Assembly (NCBI GenBank): GCA_035318785.1
Contig: DATHDZ010000070.1
Location: 1-50,067, forward strand
Direction: 5' to 3'
DNA: 50,067 nt
Source: CAIYRG01 sp035318785
GTDB lineage: Bacteria > Pseudomonadota > Alphaproteobacteria > Micropepsales > Micropepsaceae
Position 1 is the stretch's first letter; every line of letters begins with the position of its first letter. The notes beneath the pieces were generated by a model that was not told where the DNA came from, did not search any database, and saw only the letters and a list, made by a program, of their open reading frames with translations. Of this stretch, positions 36,872-45,676 are shown one piece after another. The translations under genes were made by a program, and so were the position numbers.

Positions 36872-39121
36872 CTAATTTTCGGGTTGCAGGATGAGAGTGG
36901 CGAGCGGCGGCAACACAAGCGACAGGGATTGCGCGTAGCCATGCGCGCGATGCGGCTGGCTGTCCGCCCAAGTTCCGTTGCCGAGATTGGAGCCACCATA
37001 GGCGTTCGCGTCCGTGTTGATGAGCTCACGCCAGCGGCCGGCGACGGGCACACCGAGGCGGTAACCCAAGCGCGGCACCGGCGTCATGTTGATGATCGCC
37101 AGAATCGATTTGGCGCCGTGAAATCTGCGTTCATAGGCAAACACGCTCTGAGCGGCATCATCGCCGATGATCCAGCGAAATCCCGACGGGTCCGCATCAT
37201 TTTGCAGCGCGCGTTCGCCGCGATAAAGCCGGTTCAGATCGCCGGTCAGACGCTGCAATCCCGAATGGCCATGCTCCTTCAAGCTGTCCCACGCAATCTG
37301 GCCGTCATGGTTCCATTCATGCTTCTGCCCGATCTCATTGCCCATGAAGAGAAGCTTCTTGCCAGGATGAGTCCACATGAAGCCGAAATAGGCGCGCAAA
37401 TTGGCGAGCTTCTGCCATGCGTCGCCGGGCGCGCGCCCATAAAGCGAATGTTTGCCGTACACCACCTCGTCATGGGAAAGCGGCAGAATGAATTTCTCCG
37501 AAAACGCATAAAGCAGGCCGAAGGTCAGATCGTCATGGTGCCAGTTGCGATGCGCCGGGTCGCGGCCGAGATAGCGCAGCGTGTCGTGCATCCAGCCCAT
37601 GTTCCATTTGTACGAAAAACCAAGACCGCCATATGACACCGGCGTGGTGACGCCCGGCCACGCGGTGGAATCTTCGGCGATGGTGATGGCGCCCGGACAG
37701 CGCTCGGCGACAATCGCATTCAGCCGGCGCAGGAAATCGATCGCTTCCAGATTTTCGCGCCCGCCATAGCGGTTGGGAATCCACTCGCCGGGTTCACGCG
37801 AATAATCGCGGTAGAGCATGGAGGCGACGGCATCGACACGCAGCCCGTCGATATGGAACTGGGTGAGCCAATAGAGCGCGCTCGCGATCAGGAAACCCTG
37901 CACCTCGCTGCGACCGAAATTGTAGATGCAGGTGTTCCAATCGCGATGAAGACCCTCGCGGGGATCCTCGTGTTCGTACAGCGCCGTGCCGTCGAAGCGC
38001 GCCAGACCATGCGGATCGTTCGGGAAATGGCCTGGCACCCAATCCAGAATCACGCCGAGATGGGCGCGGTGGCAAGCATCGACGAACTGCGCGAATTCCT
38101 CGGGCGAGCCATAACGCGCCGACGGGGCGAATTGCGAGAGCGGCTGATATCCCCATGAGCCGCCGAAGGGATGCTCCATGATCGGCAGCAATTCGACATG
38201 GGTGAATCCGAGGCCCGTGACATAGGGGATGAGGCGCTCTGCTAATCTGCGCCAATCCAGGGTGCCGTGGGGCTGGCCATCGGGACGCATCCAGGAACCC
38301 GCATGGACTTCGTAAATCGATATCGGCGCGTCGGGCGCCTGCGCGCGTTCTCGGGTTCCCATCCACTCGGCGTCCGTCCAGACGAATGTTTCGGGCTGCG
38401 CCACGACCGATGCGGTCGCGGGGGCGAGTTCGGCGGCCCGGGCCAGCGGATCCGCCTTCAGCGGCAGATGCGCGCCGTCAGGTGCGGTGATGTGATATTT
38501 GTAGCGCTCGCCGGGTTTAAGCCGGGGCATGAACAATTCCCACACGCCCGCGCTGTGACGCAGCCGCATGGGATTGCGCCTGCCGTCCCAACTGTTGAAA
38601 TCGCCGACCAGAGCGACGCGCCGCGCATTCGGCGCCCAGACCGCGAAGCGCACACCCTCCACGCCGTCCATCGTCGCGGCATTGGCACCGAAGCGATGCG
38701 GCAAGTCCCAGTGGGAGCCTTCGGAAAAGAGGTGCAGGTCGAGATCGCTCAACAATGGCCCGAAGGCATAAGGGTCTTCGGTTTCGTGCACGCCGCCCGG
38801 CCATTGGATGCACAGGACATAGTGGCCGTTATCGGGCATCGGCCCGACGAAAACGCCGTCATGCGTGGAGGAGGGAGCAAGCTGCGCGAGTAGTCTGCCG
38901 TCTTCCGCGGCACGTGCTTCGACCGCCAATGCGCCGGGGAAAAAGGCGCGCACCACATATCCGTCAGGCGTGTTGTGCCGGCCGAGAACCGCGAAGGGGT
39001 CGTTCAAATCCCCGCGCAGCAACGCGTGCAATTCGGGTGAATCGCTGCGATCCGTGCGCTTCACGCTGCGGCTCCCACGAACTCCTGCCGAGCGTCGTTT
39101 TTCCTGGGGTGATCCCTGCAT
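36872..39121 (-). CDS. glgB: 1,4-alpha-glucan branching enzyme
   Basis: A 749-residue GH13 enzyme that introduces alpha-1,6 branches into glycogen. It has the N-terminal modules seen in long GlgB, then GFTHVELLPIMEHPFGGSWGYQ, DGLRVDAVASMLYRDY (nucleophile Asp), ITIAEDSTAWPGVT (acid/base Glu) and ILPLSHDEVVYGK. ATG 39121 is preferred; an in-frame ATG at 39151 adds ten residues. It lies 48 bases downstream of udgX on the same strand and just upstream of malQ. No glgA, glgC or glgX is in the window. Confidence 0.94.
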   Translation of the reverse strand: MQGSPQEKRRSAGVRGSRSVKRTDRSDSPELHALLRGDLNDPFAVLGRHNTPDGYVVRAFFPGALAVEARAAEDGRLLAQLAPSSTHDGVFVGPMPDNGHYVLCIQWPGGVHETEDPYAFGPLLSDLDLHLFSEGSHWDLPHRFGANAATMDGVEGVRFAVWAPNARRVALVGDFNSWDGRRNPMRLRHSAGVWELFMPRLKPGERYKYHITAPDGAHLPLKADPLARAAELAPATASVVAQPETFVWTDAEWMGTRERAQAPDAPISIYEVHAGSWMRPDGQPHGTLDWRRLAERLIPYVTGLGFTHVELLPIMEHPFGGSWGYQPLSQFAPSARYGSPEEFAQFVDACHRAHLGVILDWVPGHFPNDPHGLARFDGTALYEHEDPREGLHRDWNTCIYNFGRSEVQGFLIASALYWLTQFHIDGLRVDAVASMLYRDYSREPGEWIPNRYGGRENLEAIDFLRRLNAIVAERCPGAITIAEDSTAWPGVTTPVSYGGLGFSYKWNMGWMHDTLRYLGRDPAHRNWHHDDLTFGLLYAFSEKFILPLSHDEVVYGKHSLYGRAPGDAWQKLANLRAYFGFMWTHPGKKLLFMGNEIGQKHEWNHDGQIAWDSLKEHGHSGLQRLTGDLNRLYRGERALQNDADPSGFRWIIGDDAAQSVFAYERRFHGAKSILAIINMTPVPRLGYRLGVPVAGRWRELINTDANAYGGSNLGNGTWADSQPHRAHGYAQSLSLVLPPLATLILQPEN

Positions 39122-39169
39122 GCTGTAAAGGTAGCAATATTCCACCGGCAAATGCGTTCCAATGTTGCA

Positions 39170-39778
39170 CTAGGGCCCGCGAAGAATCTTGGCGCAAAAA
39201 CGCAGATCATCGACCAATCCGGCGAATTCCCGCTTCTTGTCGTCGGAATCCCTGATCCGCAGCAGTGCCGAGGGATGGATGGTGACCAGCAGCTTGCGCT
39301 CTTCGTCGAGGGGCAAGAGCTCTCCGCGCAGGCGATTAATGGGAACGGGCTTTCCCGTCAGGCTGCGCGCTGCGGTTGCGCCGAGCGCCACGACGAGCTT
39401 GGGCTTCACCAGCGCGCGCTCGATGTCGTTCCACCATTTGCAGCGGTCGATCTCATAGGCATTGGGCCGCTTGTGCAGACGGCGCTTGCCGCGCTGTTCG
39501 AATTTGAAATGCTTGACGGCGTTGGTGACGAAGATCGTTTTGCGGTCGAGACCGGCTTCGGCAATGGCACGATCGAGCATGCGGCCCGCCGGTCCGACAA
39601 AAGGATGTCCGGCGAGGTCTTCGTCGTTTCCCGGCTGTTCGCCCACCATCATTAGGGGCGCGTGTTCCGGCCCTTCGCCCGGTACCACTTGGGTGGCGAA
39701 TTGATAGAGCGGACAGCGCGTGCATTCGGCTTCGGCCTTGCGCAATCCGGCAAGGGTGCGGGGTAGGGAGTCGGCCAT
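39170..39778 (-). CDS. udgX: Uracil-DNA glycosylase of the UdgX type
   Basis: A 202-residue uracil-DNA glycosylase related to family 4. Motif A is GEQPGNDED (46-54) and the C-terminal motif is HPSALLR (168-174). The diagnostic UdgX R-loop is present as KRRLH (98-102) within RGKRRLHKRPN; in characterised UdgX the motif is KRRIH and its His forms a covalent bond to the DNA after uracil removal, so His102 should be that residue. Cys19, Cys22 and Cys113 are candidates for Fe-S ligands. It is transcribed away from imuA across 105 bases that hold a LexA box, which may serve both genes. glgB follows after 48 bases. Confidence 0.88.
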   Translation of the reverse strand: MADSLPRTLAGLRKAEAECTRCPLYQFATQVVPGEGPEHAPLMMVGEQPGNDEDLAGHPFVGPAGRMLDRAIAEAGLDRKTIFVTNAVKHFKFEQRGKRRLHKRPNAYEIDRCKWWNDIERALVKPKLVVALGATAARSLTGKPVPINRLRGELLPLDEERKLLVTIHPSALLRIRDSDDKKREFAGLVDDLRFCAKILRGP

Positions 39779-39820
39779 ATCCGCTTAAGAAAAGCGCCCC
39801 CGAAAAGTTCCGGAAAAGCT

Positions 39821-39838
39821 CCGCTTGACTCCAAGCGG
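39821..39838. other. Hairpin in the udgX-imuA divergent region
   Basis: CCGCTTG and CAAGCGG form a 7-base stem around ACTC, close to the SOS box. It may be in the udgX leader; no T-run on either strand. Function not clear. Confidence 0.3.
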
Positions 39839-39856
39839 GAGTCGCGGAATCAATAA

Positions 39857-39871
39857 GAACGAAAAGAGAAC
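39857..39871. promoter_or_regulatory. LexA (SOS) box between udgX and imuA
   Basis: GAAC-GAAAAGA-GAAC is an exact match to the alphaproteobacterial LexA site GAAC-N7-GAAC. It ends 12 bases before the imuA start, so it overlaps the imuA promoter or leader, and it lies 79 bases from the udgX start. imuA-imuB-dnaE2 is a classical LexA target in this class. Confidence 0.85.
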
Positions 39872-39883
39872 ATAAAACAGAAA

Positions 39884-40627
39884 ATGGTCCCAAGTAAAGG
39901 TCTTAGCGGGGCCGCCCTTCAAGGAGGGTATCGCTCCGATGCTTTGCTTTCGCTGGGCGCTCCCGATGCGGCCCTTAAAGGCGGGCTTGGGCTCGGCGAA
40001 CTGCATGAGCTGGCGCCACTCGCGCCTTTCCATAGTGGGGCCTCGCTCGGCTTTGGCCTGGCGCTCTCAAAGCTTGTCCCGCGCGACGGCCCGGTGGTCT
40101 GGGTGCAGCAGGATTTCGCCGGTCTCGAGACGGGCACGCTTTACGGGCTGGGCTGCGATCTCTTCGGGCTCGCTTCCTCGCGGCTGCTGGTCGTGCGGAC
40201 GGCCACTCCGCGGGACACGCTCTGGGCCATGGAAGAAACCGTGAAGACTCGCGGCATTGCGGCGGTGATCGGGGAACTCGCGCAGGACGGCCAGGCCGCC
40301 GATCTGACCGCCACGCGCCGGCTCTCGCTGGCCGCGCAACAAGGCGGCGGGCTTTGCCTGCTCCTGCGTCAGCGTGAATTCTCCCAACCCAATGCCGCGG
40401 CGACGCGCTGGATTGTCGCCGCAACCCCGGGTGCCGCGGACGGCTTCGGCGGATTGGCTCGCACCGCGTTCCGCCTGTCATTGACAAAAAATCGCCGCGG
40501 ATCATGCGGCTCTTGGGTTTTGCAGTGGGATCATCATGCAAAGCGTTTCCTCCCGGCGCTACCTGTCGCTGTGGCTGCGCCGTCTCGCCACGGACCGGCT
40601 GACGCGCCAATCGCAGCGGCAGGCTGA
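39884..40627 (+). CDS. imuA: ImuA, RecA-like mutagenesis factor
   Basis: A 247-residue protein of the ImuA (SulA/RecA-like) group, needed with ImuB and DnaE2 for damage-induced mutagenesis. Recognised from GLGLGELHELAP, PVVWVQQDFAGLETGTLYGLG, RTATPRDTLWAMEETVKTRGIAAVIGEL and RRLSLAAQQGGGLCLLLR; the C-terminal core ends SWVLQWD. The ribosome binding site before ATG 39884 is weak. The last 92 bases overlap imuB in another frame; since the conserved SWVLQWD segment lies at the edge of the overlap and ImuB needs its own N-terminus, the overlap looks real. Confidence 0.88.
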   Translation: MVPSKGLSGAALQGGYRSDALLSLGAPDAALKGGLGLGELHELAPLAPFHSGASLGFGLALSKLVPRDGPVVWVQQDFAGLETGTLYGLGCDLFGLASSRLLVVRTATPRDTLWAMEETVKTRGIAAVIGELAQDGQAADLTATRRLSLAAQQGGGLCLLLRQREFSQPNAAATRWIVAATPGAADGFGGLARTAFRLSLTKNRRGSCGSWVLQWDHHAKRFLPALPVAVAAPSRHGPADAPIAAAG

Positions 40628-42131
40628 CCGGCCGCTCGCGCTGGTCGGCGCGATCAAGAATGCGCGGCAGCTCGTCGCCATAAACGATGCCGCCGCGCGC
40701 CTTGGCTTGCGCGTGGGCATGAGCTTCGCCGATGCCTGCGCGATATGTCCGGCGCTCGATTGGGCCGAGACGGCGCCGGATAAGGATGCTCGGGTTCTCG
40801 ACGGCGTTGCGGGGTGGTGCGAACGCTATACGCCGCTGGTGGGCACGCATCCTCCCGACGGCCTCATCTTCGACATCACCGGCGTGGCGCATCTGTTCGG
40901 TGGCGAGGCAGGGCTTGCTCGCGATCTGCTGACGCGCCTGAAGGCGCAGGCCTTTCATGCGCGTATCGGGATTGCCGATACGGTCGGTGGCGCCTGGGCG
41001 GCAGCGCGTCACGGCAAAGTGCCGATCATCCCGCCGGGCGGGACCGGCGAGGCCTTGGTGCCTCTCCCGCTATCCGCTTTGCGGCTGGCCCCCGAGATAC
41101 GCGACGGACTCGTTCAGCTGGGCCTCAAGACCATCGGCGACATCATAGCCCGTCCGCGCGCGCCTTTGACCGCGCGCTTCGGCGCGGAGCTGATGCTGCG
41201 CCTGGATCAAGCCATGGGGCGGGATGAAGAACCCATCACGCCGCGCCTGCCCGTTCCCCCTTTTAGTGTCGAGCAGGGTTTCCCCGAGCCTTTGCTGCGC
41301 GATGAGGATTTGACCGCCGTGCTGGGCCGATTGACCGAACGGCTCTGCGTTTCGATGGAAAAGCATGGGCAAGGTGCGCGCCAATTGCTGGCCAGTTTCT
41401 TCGGGGTCGACGGCACGGTGAACCGGCTTCAGATCGGTACCAGCCAGCCTCTGCACGACGCAGCGCGGCTCTATCGTCTGTTTACGGACAAATTCGCACA
41501 GGCCCAATGGGACAATGAGTTCGGCTTCGACCGCATAAGATTGGCCGCGCTGGAGACACATTTGCTTGCGCCCGCGCAGAAAGATCTGGCCTCCGGCGAG
41601 GAAGGCCGGGAGCTTGCGCATCTGATCGATCGGTTGACGGCTCGGCTCGGCGACACGCGTGTGCTGCGCTTCATGGCGCAGGATAGTCATGTGCCCGAAC
41701 AGGCATCCGTCGCCATTCCCGCCGCCAGCGCGCAGGAATTTGGTTCCTCTTCCACCTCCCCCCTGTGGGGAGGTCGGAACGCGAAGCGTTCCGGGTGGGG
41801 GGAGCAACCAACTCAAGATCATCAAGACAGCCTTGCGCCGGCGCGTCCTTTGCGCCTGTTCGAACGACCGGAGCCCATCGATGTCATTGCCGAAGTGCCC
41901 GACAGTCCGCCGGTGAAATTTCGCTGGCGCCGCGCTTCGCATGACATCGCCCGCGTCGAAGGGCCTGAACGCATCGCCATGCCGTGGTGGTGTGAAGGGA
42001 AACAACACGCGCTGTCCCGCGATTATTTTCGCGTGGAAACGCGCGATGGCGCGCGGTTCTGGCTTTATCGCGAGGGGCTGTATGGCGAAACCGCGCATCC
42101 TCGCTGGTTCCTGCACGGGTTCCTGCCGTGA
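40536..42131 (+). CDS. imuB: ImuB, inactive Y-family polymerase homologue, with a translated repeat insert
   Basis: A 531-residue Y-family polymerase relative that recruits DnaE2 to the beta clamp. The start RRYLSLWLRRLATDRL is typical; the palm segment reads FDITGVAHLFGGE instead of an SIDE-type catalytic motif, as expected for ImuB. Residues about 402-427 (SSSTSPLWGGRNAKRSGWG and flanks) are encoded by a GC-rich palindromic repeat (41751-41805) inserted in frame in a linker region before the conserved C-terminal domain (RPLRLFERPEPIDVIAEVPD onward). It overlaps imuA by 92 bases and dnaE2 by four. Confidence 0.9.
   Translation: MQSVSSRRYLSLWLRRLATDRLTRQSQRQADRPLALVGAIKNARQLVAINDAAARLGLRVGMSFADACAICPALDWAETAPDKDARVLDGVAGWCERYTPLVGTHPPDGLIFDITGVAHLFGGEAGLARDLLTRLKAQAFHARIGIADTVGGAWAAARHGKVPIIPPGGTGEALVPLPLSALRLAPEIRDGLVQLGLKTIGDIIARPRAPLTARFGAELMLRLDQAMGRDEEPITPRLPVPPFSVEQGFPEPLLRDEDLTAVLGRLTERLCVSMEKHGQGARQLLASFFGVDGTVNRLQIGTSQPLHDAARLYRLFTDKFAQAQWDNEFGFDRIRLAALETHLLAPAQKDLASGEEGRELAHLIDRLTARLGDTRVLRFMAQDSHVPEQASVAIPAASAQEFGSSSTSPLWGGRNAKRSGWGEQPTQDHQDSLAPARPLRLFERPEPIDVIAEVPDSPPVKFRWRRASHDIARVEGPERIAMPWWCEGKQHALSRDYFRVETRDGARFWLYREGLYGETAHPRWFLHGFLP
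41751..41805. repeat. Palindromic repeat element inserted in frame in imuB
   Basis: Nested inverted repeats: CCTCCCC/GGGGAGG (41755-41761 and 41767-41773), then GGAACGC-GAA-GCGTTCC (41776-41792), with an outer C-run/G-run pair. This is the dispersed intergenic repeat commonly found in alphaproteobacterial genomes; its usual spurious translation SPLWGGRNAKR... is visible in the ImuB protein. Confidence 0.8.
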
Positions 42132-45100
42132 CAAGGGGCTATGCCGAGCTGGCGGTGACCAGCAATTTCTCCTTTCTGCGCGGCGGTTCGCATCCCGAAG
42201 AATTTGCCGTGCAGGCGGTCTTGCTTGGTCTTTCCGCCATCGGCATCGCCGATCGCAACAGCGTCGCAGGTCTGGTGCGCGCCCATAGCATCGCCAAGGA
42301 ACAGAGCTTGCAGTTTCTACCCGGCGTGCGGCTCGTGTTTGCCGACGGCACGCCGGACATCCTCGCCTATCCGAATTGTCTTTCCGGTTGGTCGAATCTG
42401 ACGCGGCTTCTGACGGTCGGCAAACGACGCGCGGCCAAAGGCGAGTGCGAGCTGTTCGTTGCCGATCTCCTGGAGCGCGCGGCAGGACTGAGCCTGATCG
42501 TCACCGGCAGCACGACAGCCCCCTCCGGTTCCCCCGGCAAAGCGCCGGGGTCACCACCCCGGATCAAGTCCGGGGCAGGCTCTCCCCCGCAAGCAGGGGA
42601 GGAAAAGAAAAAACCGAACCTGGTTTCCTCCCCCGTGTTTACGGGGGAGGTGCCCCCCGAAGCTGCAAAGCAGCGAAGGCGGGCGGTGGGGGCCGAGCTG
42701 GTCGGCCTCATACAGCAATTGCGCGAAGCATCGGGCGCCACGGTACGGCTCGCGGCCGCCATGCTCTATCGTGGCGATGATGCGCGCCGCCTGGAAAGAT
42801 TGGCAGCCATCGCGGCGCAAGCCAAAGCCCCGCTCATCGCCACCAATGATGTGCTCTATCATCATCCCGACCGGCGTCCCTTGCAGGATGTCATCACCTG
42901 CATTCGCGAGCATCTGACGCTGGATCGCGCCGGTAAACGCCTTGCCGCCAATGCCGAGCGCCATCTCAAATCGCCCGAAGAGATGCACCGCCTGTTCCGC
43001 CGCCATCCCGAAGCGGTGGAAGAGACGCTGGCCTTTATCCAATCCTGCCACTTCTCGCTGAACGAATTGAAGCCCTCTTACCCACTGGAGACACGTCAGG
43101 GCTTCGCCACGCCTCAGGACGCGCTTCAAGCCTTTGCCGAGGAAGGCGCGCGGACCCGATTTCCGGACGGCATTCCGCTCAAAATTCGCCAAGCGCTGGA
43201 TTACGAGCTGGGCCTCGTCGCCGAGCTGAATTACGCGCCCTATTTTCTCACCGTCCACGACATTGTGCGCTTCGCCAAGTCGCAAGACATCCTCTGCCAG
43301 GGCCGTGGCTCGGCCGCCAATTCGACGCTTTGCTTCTGCCTCGGTGTCACCGAGGTCAATCCGATGCGGATCGACCTTTTGTTCGAGCGCTTCATTTCGG
43401 CCCAACGGGGCGAACCGCCCGATATCGATATCGATTTCGAGCATGAGCGGCGCGAAGAAGTGCTCCAATATGTCTACAGGAAATATGGCCGCGAGCGTGC
43501 CGGGCTGACGGCCACCACCATCTGCTATCGCGGCCGCAGCGCCATTCGCGAAGTCGGGAAAGTCTTCGGGCTTTCGCAAGACGTGACGGCGTCGCTCGCC
43601 GGAACCCTCTGGGGCTGGTCGCCTTCGGGCGTGACGGACGACGAAGCCAAAGGCGTGGGCCTCGATCCAGGCGAGGCGCGGCTGACCAAGGTGCTGGCTT
43701 TGGCCCGCGAGCTGATCGATTTTCCGCGCCATCTTTCGCAGCATGTCGGTGGCTTCGTCATCACCGAAGGTCGGCTTGACGACATTGTGCCGATCGAGAA
43801 CGCGGCGATGGACGAGCGCACCGTCATCGAATGGAACAAGGACGACATCGAGGCGCTGCACATTCTCAAAGTCGACCTGCTAGGCCTTGGCATGCTGTCA
43901 TGTCTGCGCCGAAGCTTCGAGCTTCTGGCGCCGCATTACCACCAGCATTTCAAAACCACCGGCGATCTCCCGCCTGAGGAAAAGCCGATTTACGACATGC
44001 TGTCCCGCGCCGATTCCATCGGTGTGTTCCAGGTCGAAAGCCGGGCGCAGATGTCCATGCTGCCGCGGCTCAAGCCGAAGGAATTCTACGACCTCGTCAT
44101 CGAAGTGGCGATCGTGCGGCCGGGCCCCATTCAGGGCGACATGGTGCATCCCTATCTGCGGCGCCGAGAAGGAAAGGAACCCGTCACCTATTACTCGCCG
44201 TCACCCGAGCATGGTCCGGCGGACGAATTGAAAAAGGTGATGGAGAAAACGCTCGGCGTGCCTTTGTTCCAGGAACAGGCGATGCGCGTCGCCATCGATG
44301 CGGCGAAGTTCCAACCCGCCGAAGCGGACCGTCTGCGCCGCGCCATGGCGACGTTCCGCCGCGTCGGCACCATCCAGACCTTCCGCGACAAATTCGTCAC
44401 CAATATGAGCAACCGCGGCTATCCGCGCGAATTCGCCGAAAGCTGCTTTCGTCAGATCGAAGGCTTCGGCGAATATGGTTTTCCCGAAAGCCATGCCGCC
44501 AGTTTCGCGCTGCTGGTCTACGCCTCGGCTTGGATCAAATGTCATTATCCCGACATTTTCGCCTGCGCGCTGTTGAACAGCCAGCCCATGGGTTTTTACG
44601 CGCCGGCCCAGATCGTGCGTGATGCCGCCGAACATGGCGTGGACATCCGGGCCGTGGATGTGAACTTCTCGAACTGGGATTGCACGCTGGAACCTTCTGC
44701 GCCTGCTGCCGATCGCCTCCATCGCCGTCACGCCGACATGCAAAGCGCCATCCTGACGACGCATGCTATGCGCCTGGGCTTGCGGCAGATCGCGGGTTTC
44801 CCGGACAAAGAGGCAAAGCGCATCGAAGAGGTCCGGGGTGAAGGTTTTTCCTCGCTGCGCGAATTCTGGCTGCGCACAAAGCTTCCCATCGGCATGCTGA
44901 GACGCCTGGCCGAGGCCGATGCCTTCGTTTCCTTGGGTCTCAACCGGCGCCAAGCGCTGTGGGAATTGCGAGCGCTACGGCGCATGGCCGACAAGGACGA
45001 TCTGCCGCTGTTCGCGCGCGCGCTTCTCTCGCCTTGCGAACCTGACGCCGGGCTTCCCTCTATGCCGCCGGGCGAGCAGGTGCTCGAGGATTACCGTCAC

Positions 45101-45553
45101 CTTCACCTTTCGCTGAAGGCACACCCTCTGGTTTTTTTGCGCGACCGCCTCGATCGCCGCCGCGTTCTGCGCAACGAAAGGCTTGCCGGAATCGCCTCGG
45201 GCCGGCGCGTGACAATGGCCGGTCTTGTCCTGGTGCGTCAGCGTCCGGGCAGCGCGGAAAGCATCTTCATGACGATCGAAGATGAAACCGCCGTCGCCAA
45301 CGTCATCGTCTGGTCGCATGTCTTCGAGAAATTCCGCGGGGTGGTGATGGGCGCGCGCCTCGTGGCCGTCACCGGCAAGGTGCAAAACGAATCCAATGTG
45401 GTCCACATTCTGGCCGAGCGGCTCGACGATCTGACGCCCATGCTGGACCTTTTGTCGGACGATGCGGTCCCCTCGGCAGTGCGATCCGGCCCGCAATTCC
45501 TGGATGTTTCCGACAATGTCCAGATCATGCCGAAGGGCCGAAACTTCCATTGA
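42128..45553 (+). CDS. dnaE2: Error-prone DNA polymerase DnaE2, with a translated repeat insert
   Basis: A 1141-residue C-family DNA polymerase for damage-induced mutagenesis. It has the PHP domain (YAELAVTSNFSFLRGGSHPEE), the DnaE blocks QGRGSAANSTLCFCLG, PPDIDIDFEHERREEVLQYVY and IGVFQVESRAQM, EVAIVRPGPIQGDMVHPY, and a C-terminal OB domain. GTG 42128 overlaps the imuB stop as GTGA. Residues about 128-186 (TTAPSGSPGKAPGSPP through AAKQRRRAVG) replace a short linker in the PHP domain and are encoded by a string of palindromic repeats (42515-42692), in frame. The domain resumes normally at LREASGATVRLAAAMLYRGDDARR. Whether the enzyme stays active is unknown. Confidence 0.92.
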   Translation: MTRGYAELAVTSNFSFLRGGSHPEEFAVQAVLLGLSAIGIADRNSVAGLVRAHSIAKEQSLQFLPGVRLVFADGTPDILAYPNCLSGWSNLTRLLTVGKRRAAKGECELFVADLLERAAGLSLIVTGSTTAPSGSPGKAPGSPPRIKSGAGSPPQAGEEKKKPNLVSSPVFTGEVPPEAAKQRRRAVGAELVGLIQQLREASGATVRLAAAMLYRGDDARRLERLAAIAAQAKAPLIATNDVLYHHPDRRPLQDVITCIREHLTLDRAGKRLAANAERHLKSPEEMHRLFRRHPEAVEETLAFIQSCHFSLNELKPSYPLETRQGFATPQDALQAFAEEGARTRFPDGIPLKIRQALDYELGLVAELNYAPYFLTVHDIVRFAKSQDILCQGRGSAANSTLCFCLGVTEVNPMRIDLLFERFISAQRGEPPDIDIDFEHERREEVLQYVYRKYGRERAGLTATTICYRGRSAIREVGKVFGLSQDVTASLAGTLWGWSPSGVTDDEAKGVGLDPGEARLTKVLALARELIDFPRHLSQHVGGFVITEGRLDDIVPIENAAMDERTVIEWNKDDIEALHILKVDLLGLGMLSCLRRSFELLAPHYHQHFKTTGDLPPEEKPIYDMLSRADSIGVFQVESRAQMSMLPRLKPKEFYDLVIEVAIVRPGPIQGDMVHPYLRRREGKEPVTYYSPSPEHGPADELKKVMEKTLGVPLFQEQAMRVAIDAAKFQPAEADRLRRAMATFRRVGTIQTFRDKFVTNMSNRGYPREFAESCFRQIEGFGEYGFPESHAASFALLVYASAWIKCHYPDIFACALLNSQPMGFYAPAQIVRDAAEHGVDIRAVDVNFSNWDCTLEPSAPAADRLHRRHADMQSAILTTHAMRLGLRQIAGFPDKEAKRIEEVRGEGFSSLREFWLRTKLPIGMLRRLAEADAFVSLGLNRRQALWELRALRRMADKDDLPLFARALLSPCEPDAGLPSMPPGEQVLEDYRHLHLSLKAHPLVFLRDRLDRRRVLRNERLAGIASGRRVTMAGLVLVRQRPGSAESIFMTIEDETAVANVIVWSHVFEKFRGVVMGARLVAVTGKVQNESNVVHILAERLDDLTPMLDLLSDDAVPSAVRSGPQFLDVSDNVQIMPKGRNFH
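42515..42692. repeat. Composite palindromic repeats inserted in frame in dnaE2
   Basis: Five hairpins follow one another: CCCCGG/CCGGGG (42532-42550), CCCCGGA-TCAAG-TCCGGGG (42557-42575), CTCCCC/GGGGAG (42582-42601), a perfect 10-base stem CCTCCCCCGT-GTTT-ACGGGGGAGG (42627-42650) and GCTGC-AAA-GCAGC (42662-42674). At least two known alphaproteobacterial repeat styles are joined, and the reading frame stays open through all of them. Confidence 0.8.
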
Positions 45554-45598
45554 GATTCTCGCAACATATTGTTCCGCCAAAAAAACTTCGGCTCGGCA

Positions 45599-45623
45599 GG
45601 AACCAAACAAAGCGCGCGCCGCT
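45599..45623 (+). promoter_or_regulatory. Possible EcfG-type promoter of the hemerythrin gene
   Basis: GGAAC, 16 bases, then CGCT (three of four matches to CGTT), ending 53 bases before the start codon. The -35 element is exact. Weaker than the ndvB and DUF1328 sites. Confidence 0.4.
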
Positions 45624-45676
45624 GTTTCATCAGGGGCCCACTCAGCGTCCTGAACCCCTTTTCAAGGAGAATATCT

